Shown: positions 43,158-53,576 of the stretch, piece by piece | Position numbering within the stretch: the stretch's first letter is position 1 | Layout: every line of letters begins with the position of its first letter | Source: DASQHW01 sp963837155 | GTDB lineage: Bacteria > Actinomycetota > Acidimicrobiia > IMCC26256 > PALSA-610 | Length of the DNA: 64,000 nucleotides | Assembly (NCBI GenBank): GCA_963837155.1 | Contig: CAWIMB010000002.1 | Location: forward strand, 3,100,001 to 3,164,000 | Reading direction: 5' to 3' | Translations under genes and position numbers: made by a program | The notes under the pieces: model-generated | Seen by the model: the letters and a program-made list of their open reading frames with translations, nothing else | The model's database searches: none | Told to the model about the DNA's origin: nothing

Positions 43158-43615
43158 CAGGACAGTTCGGCGTCCAGCGCGGCGTTCACGAGCGCGTCGG
43201 CGTCGGTGTTCTCATCACGCGGGACGTGCTGCAGCTCGACCTCGTCGTAGTGGGTGAGAAGCTCGCGCGCCCTTTCGAACAGCGGCCGCAGGTGCGGTTG
43301 TTTGACCTTCCAGGCGCCGCGGAGTTGTTGCACGACAAGCATCGAATCGGCCCGCGCGGAGAGCCGGCGTGCACGGAACGGCGCCGCGGCTTCCAAGCCG
43401 GCGATGAGCGCTCGGTACTCGGCAACGTTGTTCGTCGTCACGCCGATCCGCTCGCTCACGACCGCCAGCCGCCGGGGCGGTGCGCTCGACGAGTCGAGCA
43501 CGACCGCGCCGATCGCCGCGGGCCCGGGGTTGCCGCGTGAGCCACCGTCGCTGTACACGATGATCGCATCGAGTTCCCGCTCGTCGTCGGACGAGAACAA
43601 CGACGGCTGGCTCAC
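43157..43615 (-). CDS. Ribonuclease HI-type protein
   Basis: A 152-residue protein. The RNase H catalytic carboxylates are Asp in IIVYSDGGSRGNPGPAA, Glu in TNNVAEYRALIAGLEAA, Asp in SARADSMLVVQQLRG and Asp in DENTDADALVNAALD. It cleaves RNA in RNA-DNA hybrids. The GTG start at 43615 overlaps the zinc-ribbon gene stop by 4 nt. The zinc-ribbon, RNase H, phosphatase order matches the Rv2229c-Rv2228c region of mycobacteria except that RNase H and phosphatase are not fused. Confidence 0.92.
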   Translation of the reverse strand: MSQPSLFSSDDERELDAIIVYSDGGSRGNPGPAAIGAVVLDSSSAPPRRLAVVSERIGVTTNNVAEYRALIAGLEAAAPFRARRLSARADSMLVVQQLRGAWKVKQPHLRPLFERARELLTHYDEVELQHVPRDENTDADALVNAALDAELS

Positions 43616-44331
43616 GGCACGAGGATCGCGCCGCAGTTGTCGCAGTACGCGATCTCGCTGCCCGCGGCCCGCCGAATGCGCTCGGCTTCGGTCGACGGGA
43701 TCGTGAGGTGGCACGCCTGGCACGTGGTGCCGACGAGCCGGGCCGCGCCCGCGCCCCGGTTCTGCGCACGGCGCCGCTCGTAGTCACGCAGCAGCGCTTC
43801 TGTCAGCGGCGTCGCGGCTTCGGCGCGCGCCGCCGTCTCCTGCACGATCTCGCCGTCGATCTCGGCCTCGGAAGCGGCGATCGTGTCCCGCAATTCGCGC
43901 GCGGTCGTCTCCAGCGATCCGATCGACGCGTCCAGCGCGGCGAGCTGCCCGTCGAGCGTCTCGCGTTGCTCCATCACCTCGAGCTCCTGATCCTCGAGGT
44001 CGGACAGCTGGCGCCGCAGCATCTCGATATCGGCCTGCATCGCTTGCAACTCTCGAGGCGACGAGATCGTGCCCGAATACAGGCGCTTGTCGACGTCTGC
44101 CACGTGGGCTTCTATCGAACGGGCTTCGTCATCGAGTCGCTTTTCCTCGGCGTGCACGCCGTCCCAGTTCGTTTGCAGCGCAACACGCGCCGACTGCTGG
44201 GCACGGAGCTCCGAGGTGCGCGCCTCGAGCTGGGTGCGCTCGGGCAGCGCGGCGCGGCGGTGACGGAGCCGGTCGAGCGTCGTGTCGTGCTCCTGCACCG
44301 CGAGCAGTCGTTCGAGGTCGTCGAGGCTCAC
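43612..44331 (-). CDS. Coiled-coil protein with C4 zinc ribbon (Rv2229c-like)
   Basis: A 239-residue protein. A long coiled coil covers residues 1-185. A C-terminal C4 zinc ribbon has CQACHLTIPSTE and YCDNCGAILVP. This protein usually precedes RNase H in Actinobacteria. Possibly nucleic-acid binding; activity unknown. It begins 1 nt after the PBP stop and overlaps RNase H by 4 nt. Confidence 0.9.
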   Translation of the reverse strand: MSLDDLERLLAVQEHDTTLDRLRHRRAALPERTQLEARTSELRAQQSARVALQTNWDGVHAEEKRLDDEARSIEAHVADVDKRLYSGTISSPRELQAMQADIEMLRRQLSDLEDQELEVMEQRETLDGQLAALDASIGSLETTARELRDTIAASEAEIDGEIVQETAARAEAATPLTEALLRDYERRRAQNRGAGAARLVGTTCQACHLTIPSTEAERIRRAAGSEIAYCDNCGAILVP

Positions 44332-44332
44332 C

Positions 44333-46498
44333 TCACGGCCCCGGCTGAATCAAGGTCGTCGGCGGTGAACCGATCGTGGTTGGTGGCGTTGGTTGGGTCG
44401 TCGGCGTCGTGCTGCGCCGGCTGGTGGTCGGGGTCACGTTCGTCGTCGGCACGGGAGTCGGCAGCGTCGCCGGCGTGGTGACACTCGGGCCGCCGCGGTA
44501 GTTGAACGAGTACTTCCGGCCGAACTCGTTGATGTAGCTCGACCGCGCAAGGGTTGCAGTCTCGGGCGCGGTGAAGTCGAGTGGAGGCAGGTTCGCCGTC
44601 GCGCGCTCCATGAACGCGCGCCAGAGCCGCGCCGGATACGTGCCTCCGTACACCGTGCCGCGACTCCACGGAATCTCGCCCTCGGGATTGCCCATCCACA
44701 CGGCGGCAGTGAACTGGGGCGTGAAGCCGACGAACCACGCGTCGACGCTCTTGTCGGTGGTGCCGGTCTTGCCGGCGATCGGGCGCCGCATACCGCCCAG
44801 TGTTCCCGATGCAGTGCCGCCCCGCACCACACCCTTCATCATCTCGATCTCGGTACGCGCCACATTCGCATCGAGCACGCGATGCCCGCCATCGGTGTTC
44901 TGGTAAATCACGCGGCCCCGCGCGTTCACGATCTTGGTGATGAACGTGGCGCGCTTCAACACACCGTCGTTCGGAAACACCGAGTACGCCTGTGCCATCT
45001 CCAGCGGATGCACACCGTTGGTTCCGAGCGTCGTGGTCACGACCGGGTCGAAGCGGGAGGTGTCGATGCCCATCGCATTCGCCATCTCGATCACACGACG
45101 GGCGCCGTCGGCACCGTAGTTCCCCGGACCGAGCGACAACTCGGTACGCACCCACGCACAGTTGTCGGAGATCGCAAGGGCGCGGCTCAGTGTCGGCGTG
45201 CCGCCGTGGCAGTCGCCGTGAAGGTTGTAGAACGCACCCGGCCCGCTCCCCGGACCGAGACGCCAGTTGATCGAGCTGCCCGACACGGTGTCGTTCGGGG
45301 TGTAACCCCCGCTCAACGCGGCCGCGAGCGTGAACACTTTGAACGCCGACCCCGCTTGACGTCCGAGACCTTCGGTCGCGGGGTCGAACTGCGATTCGGC
45401 GAACGTGCGGCCGTTCGCGATCGCGCGGACACCACCGTCGCTGTTGTCGATCGCGACGAGCGATGCCGTGAACTCCGACTTCGGGAGCACCTCGTTCATC
45501 GCGGTCTGCGCGGCCAGTTGCACGTACGGGTCGTAGGCCGTGTAGATCTTCAGGCCGCCGCGGCGGACGGCATTTGCCCGGGTCTGCGTGTTGGAGCCGA
45601 GGACCTCGGAGGGCTCGCTCGGGATGTTCGGATCGTCGATCAGTAGCCGGTTCGTGACCTCGTCCTTGTAATAGTCGAGCGGGGTGGCAAACGGATACGA
45701 CACGCTCGTCGGCAGCGGTACCGACTTCGCGGCCTCGGCGGCCTTCTTCGACACCTTGTGGTTCGAGACCATCGCGTCGAGCACCTCGCTGCGACGGCGA
45801 GCGGCGCGGTCGGGGTGCTTGATCGGGTTGAGCGCTTCCGGCGACTGGATCAGACCTGCGAGCAGTGCGGCCTGCGGAAGCGTGAGCTTCTTGAGCGGAT
45901 TGGGATTGAGCGGACTCGTGAAGTACCGCTCGGCCGCGGCTTGCACGCCGTACGCGCGGTTTCCGAAGTAGATCAGGTTCAGGTAGTCCTCGAGGATCCG
46001 GTTCTTCGAGATCTCGTGCTCGAGCCGGATCGCGAGAATGGCTTCGCGCGCCTTGGTCTTGAGATCGCGCTTGCGGTTCGTGCTCAACGTGTTCTTCACA
46101 AGCTGTTGCGTGATCGTCGAGCCGCCCTGGCCGATCGTGCCGGAGTCGACGTTCTTGAACAACGCGTGCGCGGTGCCGCCCCAGTCGACGCCGTGGTGCT
46201 CGAAGAAGTTGCGGTCCTCGATCGAGAGCACCGCGTTGATGAGGACCTTGGGAACATCCTTCAACTTGACGGGTGCGCGGTCCTCCGCCGACAGCGAACC
46301 CATGACGTTGCCGAAGCGGTCGTAGACGATCGAACGGGCGGCGGGCGCGTTGATCGTGACGTCGAGCTTGCCGAGCGGCGTCGCGGTTGTCGCGAGCGAG
46401 CGTCCGGCCGGCGCGAGCAGCGCGACGGATCCGGCCAGTGCCGAGGCACCGACCGCGATCGTCAAAACCAACTTCAGGCAGAACCAGAAGAGCTTCAC
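44333..46498 (-). CDS. Class A penicillin-binding protein (PBP1A/PonA type)
   Basis: A 721-residue bifunctional peptidoglycan synthase. A signal-anchor helix (FCLKLVLTIAVGASALAGSVALL) leads. The glycosyltransferase domain has EDRNFFEHHGVD, GGSTITQQLVKN, RKRDLKTKAREAILAIRLE and RILEDYLNLIYFGNRAYGVQAAAERYF. The transpeptidase has the nucleophile GRQAGSAFKVFTL, the SxN motif ISDNCAW and the AGKTGTTDKSVDAWFVGFTP motif. The tail is a Thr/Pro-rich wall-spanning segment. GTG start. A continuous frame runs upstream only because of the frameshift in the helicase gene. Confidence 0.95.
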   Translation of the reverse strand: MKLFWFCLKLVLTIAVGASALAGSVALLAPAGRSLATTATPLGKLDVTINAPAARSIVYDRFGNVMGSLSAEDRAPVKLKDVPKVLINAVLSIEDRNFFEHHGVDWGGTAHALFKNVDSGTIGQGGSTITQQLVKNTLSTNRKRDLKTKAREAILAIRLEHEISKNRILEDYLNLIYFGNRAYGVQAAAERYFTSPLNPNPLKKLTLPQAALLAGLIQSPEALNPIKHPDRAARRRSEVLDAMVSNHKVSKKAAEAAKSVPLPTSVSYPFATPLDYYKDEVTNRLLIDDPNIPSEPSEVLGSNTQTRANAVRRGGLKIYTAYDPYVQLAAQTAMNEVLPKSEFTASLVAIDNSDGGVRAIANGRTFAESQFDPATEGLGRQAGSAFKVFTLAAALSGGYTPNDTVSGSSINWRLGPGSGPGAFYNLHGDCHGGTPTLSRALAISDNCAWVRTELSLGPGNYGADGARRVIEMANAMGIDTSRFDPVVTTTLGTNGVHPLEMAQAYSVFPNDGVLKRATFITKIVNARGRVIYQNTDGGHRVLDANVARTEIEMMKGVVRGGTASGTLGGMRRPIAGKTGTTDKSVDAWFVGFTPQFTAAVWMGNPEGEIPWSRGTVYGGTYPARLWRAFMERATANLPPLDFTAPETATLARSSYINEFGRKYSFNYRGGPSVTTPATLPTPVPTTNVTPTTSRRSTTPTTQPTPPTTIGSPPTTLIQPGP

Positions 46499-46551
46499 GG
46501 GTCCAATCAGGATGGCATACGGGCGCCGTTCGACCGGATCAGGCGCCGATT

Positions 46552-49500
46552 TCAGCCGTATATCAGCGTGGGCTCGGGCAGCGGCGAGGGGTGGTCGCGC
46601 TCGGTGTCTGCCAGCCGGCGGACCTCGGCGAGCCCCGCCACCAGATCGTCGCCCTCGACAACGACGTCGCGCGCGCCCTCCGGGTCGAGCAGGCACAGCA
46701 CGCAGCGCACGACCGGTTCGCCGGTCGCCTCCGCGACCGCGAGCGTGTAGGCGGCGGCTTGCACGCGATAGTGCGCGAGGCGTTCGGCGAGATCGGGGCC
46801 GTGTACGGCGTCGGTTTTGTAGTCGACAACGACGAGCCCGTCGTCGTCGCGGTACACGAGATCGACGTAGCCCTCGAGCGTGATCCCGTCGAGCGGCACC
46901 GCGACATAGGTCTCGCGCCAGTACGCACGGTGCGCCGCGCGCTGCACCACCGGGCTCGCGATCGTGGCGCGGGCGAGTGCGGCGATCGTCGACTCGCGGC
47001 CGAGCACGCCTTCGGCCGCCGCTTGCGCGGCCGCGGTCTCGGTGATCCCTGCGCCCGATGCGAGGTCGACCGTTTGGAGCACGGCGTGCACGGCGCGCCC
47101 GATCGCGGTGCCGTAGCGGCCCTTGTTCCACGGCGGCAGTTCGAGATCGCGACCCTCTTTGGCAAGTCCCGCGTCGTCTCGCGCCCGGTCGTCGACAAGC
47201 CGCGCGAGGGCGGTCGCGGCGACGAATGCGCGCCGGGCGCCCCGCGCGAACGCGCGCTCGTGCTCGGCTTCCCACTCGGCTGGTGTGGGCGGCGGCACGG
47301 GCCGCGCGACAACCGGACGCGGGAGTGCGTCGCCGGCAGCTCGGGCGTACGACTCCCACGTGGCATCGCGTGCGGCGTTCCACAAGAGTTCGGCGTGCGT
47401 CCAGCGCGCCGGCTCGGTGGCATTGAGATCGCGCGCCTTTCGGTGCATCGACACCACGAGGTGGTCGCGAGCACGTGTGCACGCGACGTAGAGGAGCCGG
47501 AGCTTCTCGTGGAAGCCCATCTGCTCGTCGACCGGCTGGTGCAACTCGAAGTGTGCCGTTTGCACCGTCGAGTTCAGGCGCACCTCGCAACCGCCTTCCG
47601 ACGGGAAGAGCACGTGCACGCCCCGCCGCGGCCCTTGCGCGGCGGTCGTGGTGCCCGACGCGATCACGATCGGGAACTCGAGACCCTTGGCACCGTGGAT
47701 CGTGAGGATGCGCACGGCGTCGTCGTCGGTCTCGGGCAGCACCGCCTCCACAACGCGTGCGCCTTCGGTGCCCTGGAGCTCGGCCCACGCGAGATAGTCG
47801 CGCAGTGTGCCGCCGGCCGCATCGGTGAACGCACGGGCTTGGTCGACGAGAAAGCGCACGCGCCGGGCGACGTCCCGAAAGCGCCCGCCGAGCGCGGCGA
47901 CTTCGATGACGCGACGCTCGCGCACGATGCGCTCGAGCAGCTCGCTCGGCGCCGACCACACGAGTTGCTCGCGCAGGGCGCGCAGGAAGTTCATTGCCAC
48001 AACGACGGGATGCTCGGGTGGCAGCGTGTCGGGTGGTGCCCACCGCACATCCCACTGACCCCGGTGCACGACCTTGTAGGTGAACAGGTCGTCGTCGCCG
48101 CAGCCGAACAGCGACGATCGCAATGCCGTCACGAGCGACAGGCTGTCGCTCGGGTCGTCGATCGCCCGCAGTGCCGCGAGCAGCTCGCGTACTTCGCGAC
48201 TGCCGTAGACGAGTGAGCTGGTCTCGGCCCGGTACGGGATATGCGCGTCGTCGAGCGCGCGGTTCGAGGAAGCCGAGCGACGTGCGCGCCGGCAACAGAA
48301 TGCAGATGTCACCCAAGCGCGCGTCGCGCCACTCCGCCTTCTCCCGGTCCTGCACTCGCCAACGTTCGGCGATCGCGCGTTGCACGACAGCCGCGACGTC
48401 GGCGGCTTCGCGCGTGCGCAACGCGTCGGCATCGGGGCCGTCGTCATGGGCTTCGGTGCCGAGCAGCACGACGTCCGCGCCCGGGCCTTCCGGGTCGCCG
48501 CGTTCCGGGTCGAGGGCGCGGTACAGCGGCTGGGAACCCGGATGCGGCTGGATCAGCTCGCCGAACACCGTGTTCACCCACGCGAGGATGTGGGGCGCGG
48601 CCCGAAAGTTGCAGGTCAGGTACTCCGGCACCGATCGATCGGCAAACTGCTCGGACGCGGCGAGGAACGTCGCGATGTCTGCCCGACGGAACCGGTAGAT
48701 CGACTGTTTGGGGTCGCCGACGAAGAACAGTCGTCCGGGCTCGACGTCGATCTCCGTCCAGGGGCGCGCGCCGTCGGCCGGATCGCCGGAACCGAGCAGC
48801 GCCGCGATCTCGACCTGGATCGGATCGGTGTCTTGGAACTCGTCGATAAGCAGGCGCCGGTATCGGTCGCGCAGACGAGTACGGGCTCGGGCACCGTGCT
48901 CGGGATCGCGCAGCAGTGTGCGGGCGAGCACCAGGAGGTCGTGGAACTCGAGTTCGCCCGCGCGTCGCCGATCGGCGACTGCACCGGCGGTACAGCGAGC
49001 GAGCGCGGCGACAACCCGCCGGATCGCCGCGTCGAGGAGACGGCCGACGAGCGCTTCCCGCTGCTCTCCGAGCCGGGCAATGCGTTCCCGCAAGCCGTCG
49101 AGGTCGGGCCATTGGGCCTTGCGGCCGCAGTTGCCGGCACGGAACGACGGCTTGTCGGCGCGGAAGAGGCGCACGCGTTCGATGTCGTCAAACGCGGCTC
49201 CGAGCCGCTCGCGATATTCGGCGAACTCGCCGAGGCGCGTCAGCATCGTGTCGCCGTCGATCCCGCACTCCGCGGCGGTTGCGATCACCGCATCGAGTTG
49301 TTCGAGCCAGGCGTCGATCGCGAGCTCGGGCATCGGGGGCGGTGCATCGATGCGGTCGAGAAGGTCCCAGTTGTCGTCGAGGACCTCGGCGACCGCACGC
49401 AGGTGGTCCAGCCGCACGCCGGCCGCGAGCATGACGAGGATCGTCTGCTCGAGCTCGGGATCTTCGAGCAGCTCGTCGACGAACAATCGCCAGCGCGCCT

Positions 49501-49897
49501 CGAACGCGACACGCGACGAGATCTCGTCGCGCACGACGATGCGCGGCGGCAAGCCGGCTTCGATCGGGAACTCAGTGAGGATGCGCTGTGCGAACGCATG
49601 GAGCGTGCAGATCGCGGCGGCGTCGAGCTCCTCGAGCGCCTCGCGTTCGCCTTGTTCCTCGAGCGCGCGCCGCACCCGATCACGCAGCTCGGCCGCGGCC
49701 TTCTCGGTGAAGGTGATCGCAGCGATCGCGCGCATCGGCACGCCGGATGCGACGAGGGCGACGACCCGGTCGACGAGCGCCGCGGTCTTCCCGGTACCGG
49801 CGCCGGCCTCGACGAACAACGTGGCGTCGAGACGCGTACGGATCGCATCTCGCGCCGCCGTATCGCCGGGGTCGGCGAAGAGCTCGAGCTGGTCCAC
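46552..49897 (-). CDS. UvrD-type helicase-nuclease, AddA-like, frameshifted
   Basis: About 1115 residues. Walker A VEAGAGTGKTAALVDRV is at residues 29-45, and AAITFTEKAAAELRDRV, LLIDEFQDTDPIQ, GDPKQSIYRFRRAD and YLTCNFRA are SF1A motifs. After a one-base insertion near 48260 come LTIHGAKGLEFPIVI and LLYVACTRARDHLVV. The C-terminus is a RecB-like nuclease (GYVDLVYRDDDGLVVVDYKTD). It unwinds and resects DNA ends for recombination. Its GTG shares one base with the AddB-like stop. Actinobacteria usually carry AdnAB; the partner here lacks a motor, so AddAB is the better description. Confidence 0.88.
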
Positions 49898-52800
49898 TAC
49901 TCGTCTCCCTCGTCACCGAGCAGCGCGCGGTAGCCGGCGAGCTCCGGCGCGCCGTACTTGCGCTGCCATTCGCGCCACCGATCGGCGGTGCCGAGCGCGT
50001 CGGGGTCGCAGTACGCGGCAGGGTACGAACGGACGCGGGGCCGGGGGGAGCGGATGCGCGATGAACATGCCGGCCTCGATGCCTTCGACAATCGACCGCA
50101 CCGTGTGCATGAAGACGTCGGTGACCGCGTCGTCGACCACGTAGCCGATCCGGCGGTTGTTGCCCCGCCCGACGAACCAGTAGCACGCTTCGATGGGTTG
50201 GTCGTCGCCGTCGGCGTACGCCGCGTGCGCCGCGTACGTGTACACCGGGAGTTGCAGACGGCTGCCCGCGAGCACGGGGTCGTCGGCGCTCAGCGCGACG
50301 TACGGGTCGGCCGACCCGGTCTTGTAGTCGATGACGACGAGCGCGCCATCGCTGCTGCAATCGATACGGTCGGCCTTGCCCCGCACCAGGAGCCGGCGGC
50401 CATCGGGCCACACGAGCTCCACCGCGGCGTGCGAACCGTCAGCCAGCCCGAACGGCAGCTCGGTCGCGAGGGTATGCATTCCCCGCTCGGCGCGATAGCG
50501 CTCGTCGGCATCGGCGAACGTGTCGAGCTCGGCGAGGATCATTCGCCGGTCGCGCTCCCACAGCAGCCGGCGGCCGGTCACGCCGCGCGCCTGCGCCGCC
50601 GCGCACGCTTCCTCGGCCAGTTCACGCAAGCGCGACCGCTCCCGCGCGCCACCCTCGCCGACGAAACGGTCGAGGACATCGTGCACGATCGACCCGCGGT
50701 CGAGCGGCGACAGCTGCATGATCTCTTCCGGACGCTCCACCGCTTCAACGTGAAGGATCGACTGCATGAGATAGGCATGGGGGCAGCCGGCCCAGAGCTC
50801 GAGCCGGGTTGGTGAGATCGGTCGCTCGCTGTCGAGCGGGCTGACCGCCGTCAGCTGCGCGCCCACGCCCGAGAGGTTGCCGTCGAAACGCGTGAACGCG
50901 TTGCTCGCCCGCGCGGTGAGCAGGTCACGTCCTCGCGCGACGGAGTCCAGCGTCTGCACCCATGGTTCGTGCGCGAGCGCGGCCCGCACTCCGAGCTCGT
51001 GTTCGGTCGCGGGAAACGCGACAGTCGCGACACCGTGGGCGTAGGAGGGCACGGTGTCGATGTGCGCGGCCTCGACCGCGGCGAGCGTGTCGTGGAGGAA
51101 ACGCGACGGCACGTGCTCGGTGCTGCGGCGCAGATTGCCGCGGGGCCAGGTACAGACACGCGCGCCGGTGGTTGACGCGAGCACAGCGAGCAACGCCCGC
51201 TGGTCGTCGTCAACCCGTTCCGCACGAAGTCGCAGCTCGCCCTGGAGCGCAGCGCGCTCGGTGTCGCCGAGCAACGGGTCGTCGCGCGGCACCGAGGGGA
51301 ACACACCCTCTGCCAACCCGCACACCCAGACCCGTTCGAGCTCGACACCGAGCGCGAGCGCGACGGGACCCGCCAACATTCCTTCGCCGAGGCGGCCGAC
51401 ACGATCGTGCGCGGCGGCGAGCTCGAGTTCGAGTGTGCGGCGGAAGATGTCGAGCGTCGGTGCGGCATCGACGGCATCGAGTCCGCCGAGTCGGTCGAGT
51501 GCGGCTTCGACCCGGCGCGCCGCCTCCAGTTCGAGCGGCGGCCAGGACGCGCGCCGCGCGTCGTCGCCAAGGAAGCGACGGACGAGGCGGTGCGCCCAGC
51601 GCGGCGTAGCCGGCCCACGTGGCTGGAAGGCCAGAAGGATCGAGCTCGGCCGCGAGCCCGTCGACGAACGCACGCAATGCTTCGACCCGCGAGCGCTCGC
51701 GCGCGTCCCAGTCGTCGTCGCCGAGCGCAGCCGCGTACGCATCGAGGCGGGCGCGCCATTCATCGATGCCGCCGACGATGCCCGCCTTGCGCGACAGCCG
51801 CTCCCACTCGGTGCCGGGAACGCGCCGGCCTTGTCCGTCGAGCAGCGGCGCGGCCGAGAACAGTGCACACACGTCGTCGCGCCGGAACGCGCCGTCGCCC
51901 AACGCGAGCAGACGCGACAGCGCCCGCCCAAGGACACTCTCGGCCAGCGTGCGCACGGACACGCCGTTGTGAACGATGCCGGCGGCCACCAAGTGTTCGT
52001 GCACGAGTCGCGCGTATGGATCCTCGGTGCCGTACAGCACCGCCATGCGTTCGAGCGGCACGCCCGTGCGCATCGCATCCACGACTCCCCGCACGATCGC
52101 CCGCATCTCGTCGTCGGCATCGGAGCTGTTGATGACGTCGGAGCCGAGTGGCCGAACGCCGATCACCTCGACGGCTCCTTCTTCAAGCTTGGCGCCGACG
52201 CGTTCGAGGCTCGCGAGCACCACCGCGTCCGCGTGCGGCGCTCCGGTGAAACCGGCGATGATCGTCGCCGGCTGTTGCGCGGCGACCGCCCGCAACAGCC
52301 GGGCAGCCGGTGCGCTCCACCGCTGCGGCAGGAAGCACACGACGGTGCCGAGATCGCGCAGCACCGGCGAACCCTCGTCGACAACGTCGGCGGCGACGCG
52401 CATCAGGTCGCGCTCGTCGTACCAGTCGCGCGCGAGCGCCTTCCGAGTGGCGCGATGTATCCGCACAACCTCGCGGGCGCGTTGATGCTGCGCGGCGAGC
52501 AGATCGAGCTGCTCATCGTCGAGGTCGGCCAGCTCGCGGTGCACACCGACCAACGCTTCCTCGGTCGCGGGATGGGTGGCGACGGGTTCGAACATGCCGG
52601 GCTTCTGCGCCAGCACGCGTCGCACCGCGGCCGCGACGACGGGCATCGATACCGGCCGCCGGCCGGCCGCCGCGCACGTCGGCGCACCGAGCAGTTCGGC
52701 GAGGCGGTACACCGTGAGAAAGGTGACACCGACGACGCCGCGGCCGTGCGCGGTCAGCGCACCGAGTTCACCGGAGGCAAGGAGCCGGCGCGCCGCGACA

Positions 52801-52931
52801 CCGACGGAGTTCGCCGGCACGACGACGGTGACGGGCGCGAGCGGCTCGTCGCGCTTGGCCCGGGCCACCGCATCGTGCAAGCACTGCGACGCGGGACGCC
52901 CGTACGCAGTCGCGACGACGGAGATGGCCAC
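49897..52931 (-). CDS. PD-(D/E)XK nuclease family protein, AddB-like, two frameshifts
   Basis: About 1010 residues over three frames, with breaks near 51600 and 50050. The N-terminal part (VTVVVPANSVGVAARRLLA, then a helicase-like fold) has no Walker A lysine, as in AddB. SPTRLELWAGCPHAYLMQSIL gives a cluster-type cysteine, and the nuclease core is LLVRGKADRIDCSSDGALVVIDYKTGS. The C-terminal frame supplies AAYCDPDALGTADRWREWQRK. GTG at 52931 is leaderless, with TACGAT 7 nt ahead; a GTG at 52961 is the alternative. Works with the AddA-like subunit. Confidence 0.82.
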
Positions 52932-52938
52932 CCGGCGG

Positions 52939-52944
52939 ATCGTA
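52939..52944 (-). promoter_or_regulatory. -10 element for leaderless addB-like gene
   Basis: TACGAT on minus followed by 7 nt and the GTG at 52931. Confidence 0.45.
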
Positions 52945-53009
52945 GGACGAGGGTGCGCCACTTACCGGGAACTCCCGGCGGTCATACGGATCAAACCGAT
53001 CCGCGAGTC

Positions 53010-53510
53010 TCAGGATCGCGTTGTGTTCAAGGTCCACGCGAGCTCGTCGATGATCCGGGCCCCGGTTTCACCGGCGGCAGTGCCGGCATGCACCATGCGA
53101 TGAAGCTCGTCGACTGTTCCGTCCGCGTAGATGACGACGAGGCACCGTCGGTGCCTCGCGCCGACTCGAAGTGTCGAAGCTCCGAAGGTCCGTACGTCGC
53201 TCAGTCGTATGGTCCGTGACGTCAACAGGTATGTCACCGTCACATCGTGGTCGTCGCACGAGAGTGTGAAGGAACCGCCGAGACACCGAGCCAGCAAGAG
53301 CAAGATCGTTGTCGCAAGAACGCCGAACACGATCAGGCCACCTACGGACTCGCCCGGTCGCACCTGACTCAGCGTGATGAGCTCGCCCAACGCAAACACG
53401 CCCGCAAGCGCAAGCTTCTGATTCCGCTTGCTGTACAGCAACGCCGAATCGACCGTCTCAGGGGGCAACGAAGTTTCGTCACTCAGCGTGCGTTCGAGTG
53501 TCAGGCCCAT
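53010..53510 (-). CDS. Hypothetical two-helix membrane protein with PH-like domain
   Basis: A 166-residue protein. Two adjacent helices (LALAGVFALGELITL and GGLIVFGVLATTILLLLARCL) are followed by a beta-rich segment (FTLSCDDHDVTVTYLLTSRTIRLSDVRTFGASTLRVG) and a C-terminal helix. This resembles small bacterial PH-domain membrane proteins, but no family is certain. Stand-alone gene upstream of the AddB-like gene on the same strand. Confidence 0.65.
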   Translation of the reverse strand: MGLTLERTLSDETSLPPETVDSALLYSKRNQKLALAGVFALGELITLSQVRPGESVGGLIVFGVLATTILLLLARCLGGSFTLSCDDHDVTVTYLLTSRTIRLSDVRTFGASTLRVGARHRRCLVVIYADGTVDELHRMVHAGTAAGETGARIIDELAWTLNTTRS

Positions 53511-53576
53511 CGCGTAGAGATACGGCCGGATCCCGCAACTTCGGAGGGTCCCGCAGAGGAAATGCGGAAATGCTTC

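Noticed and set aside
44333..49897. A single 1854-residue helicase-PBP fusion
   Set aside because: The fusion exists only because an extra base near 48260 shifts the helicase frame into the PBP frame. The true helicase C-terminus is in another frame and PBP has its own GTG.
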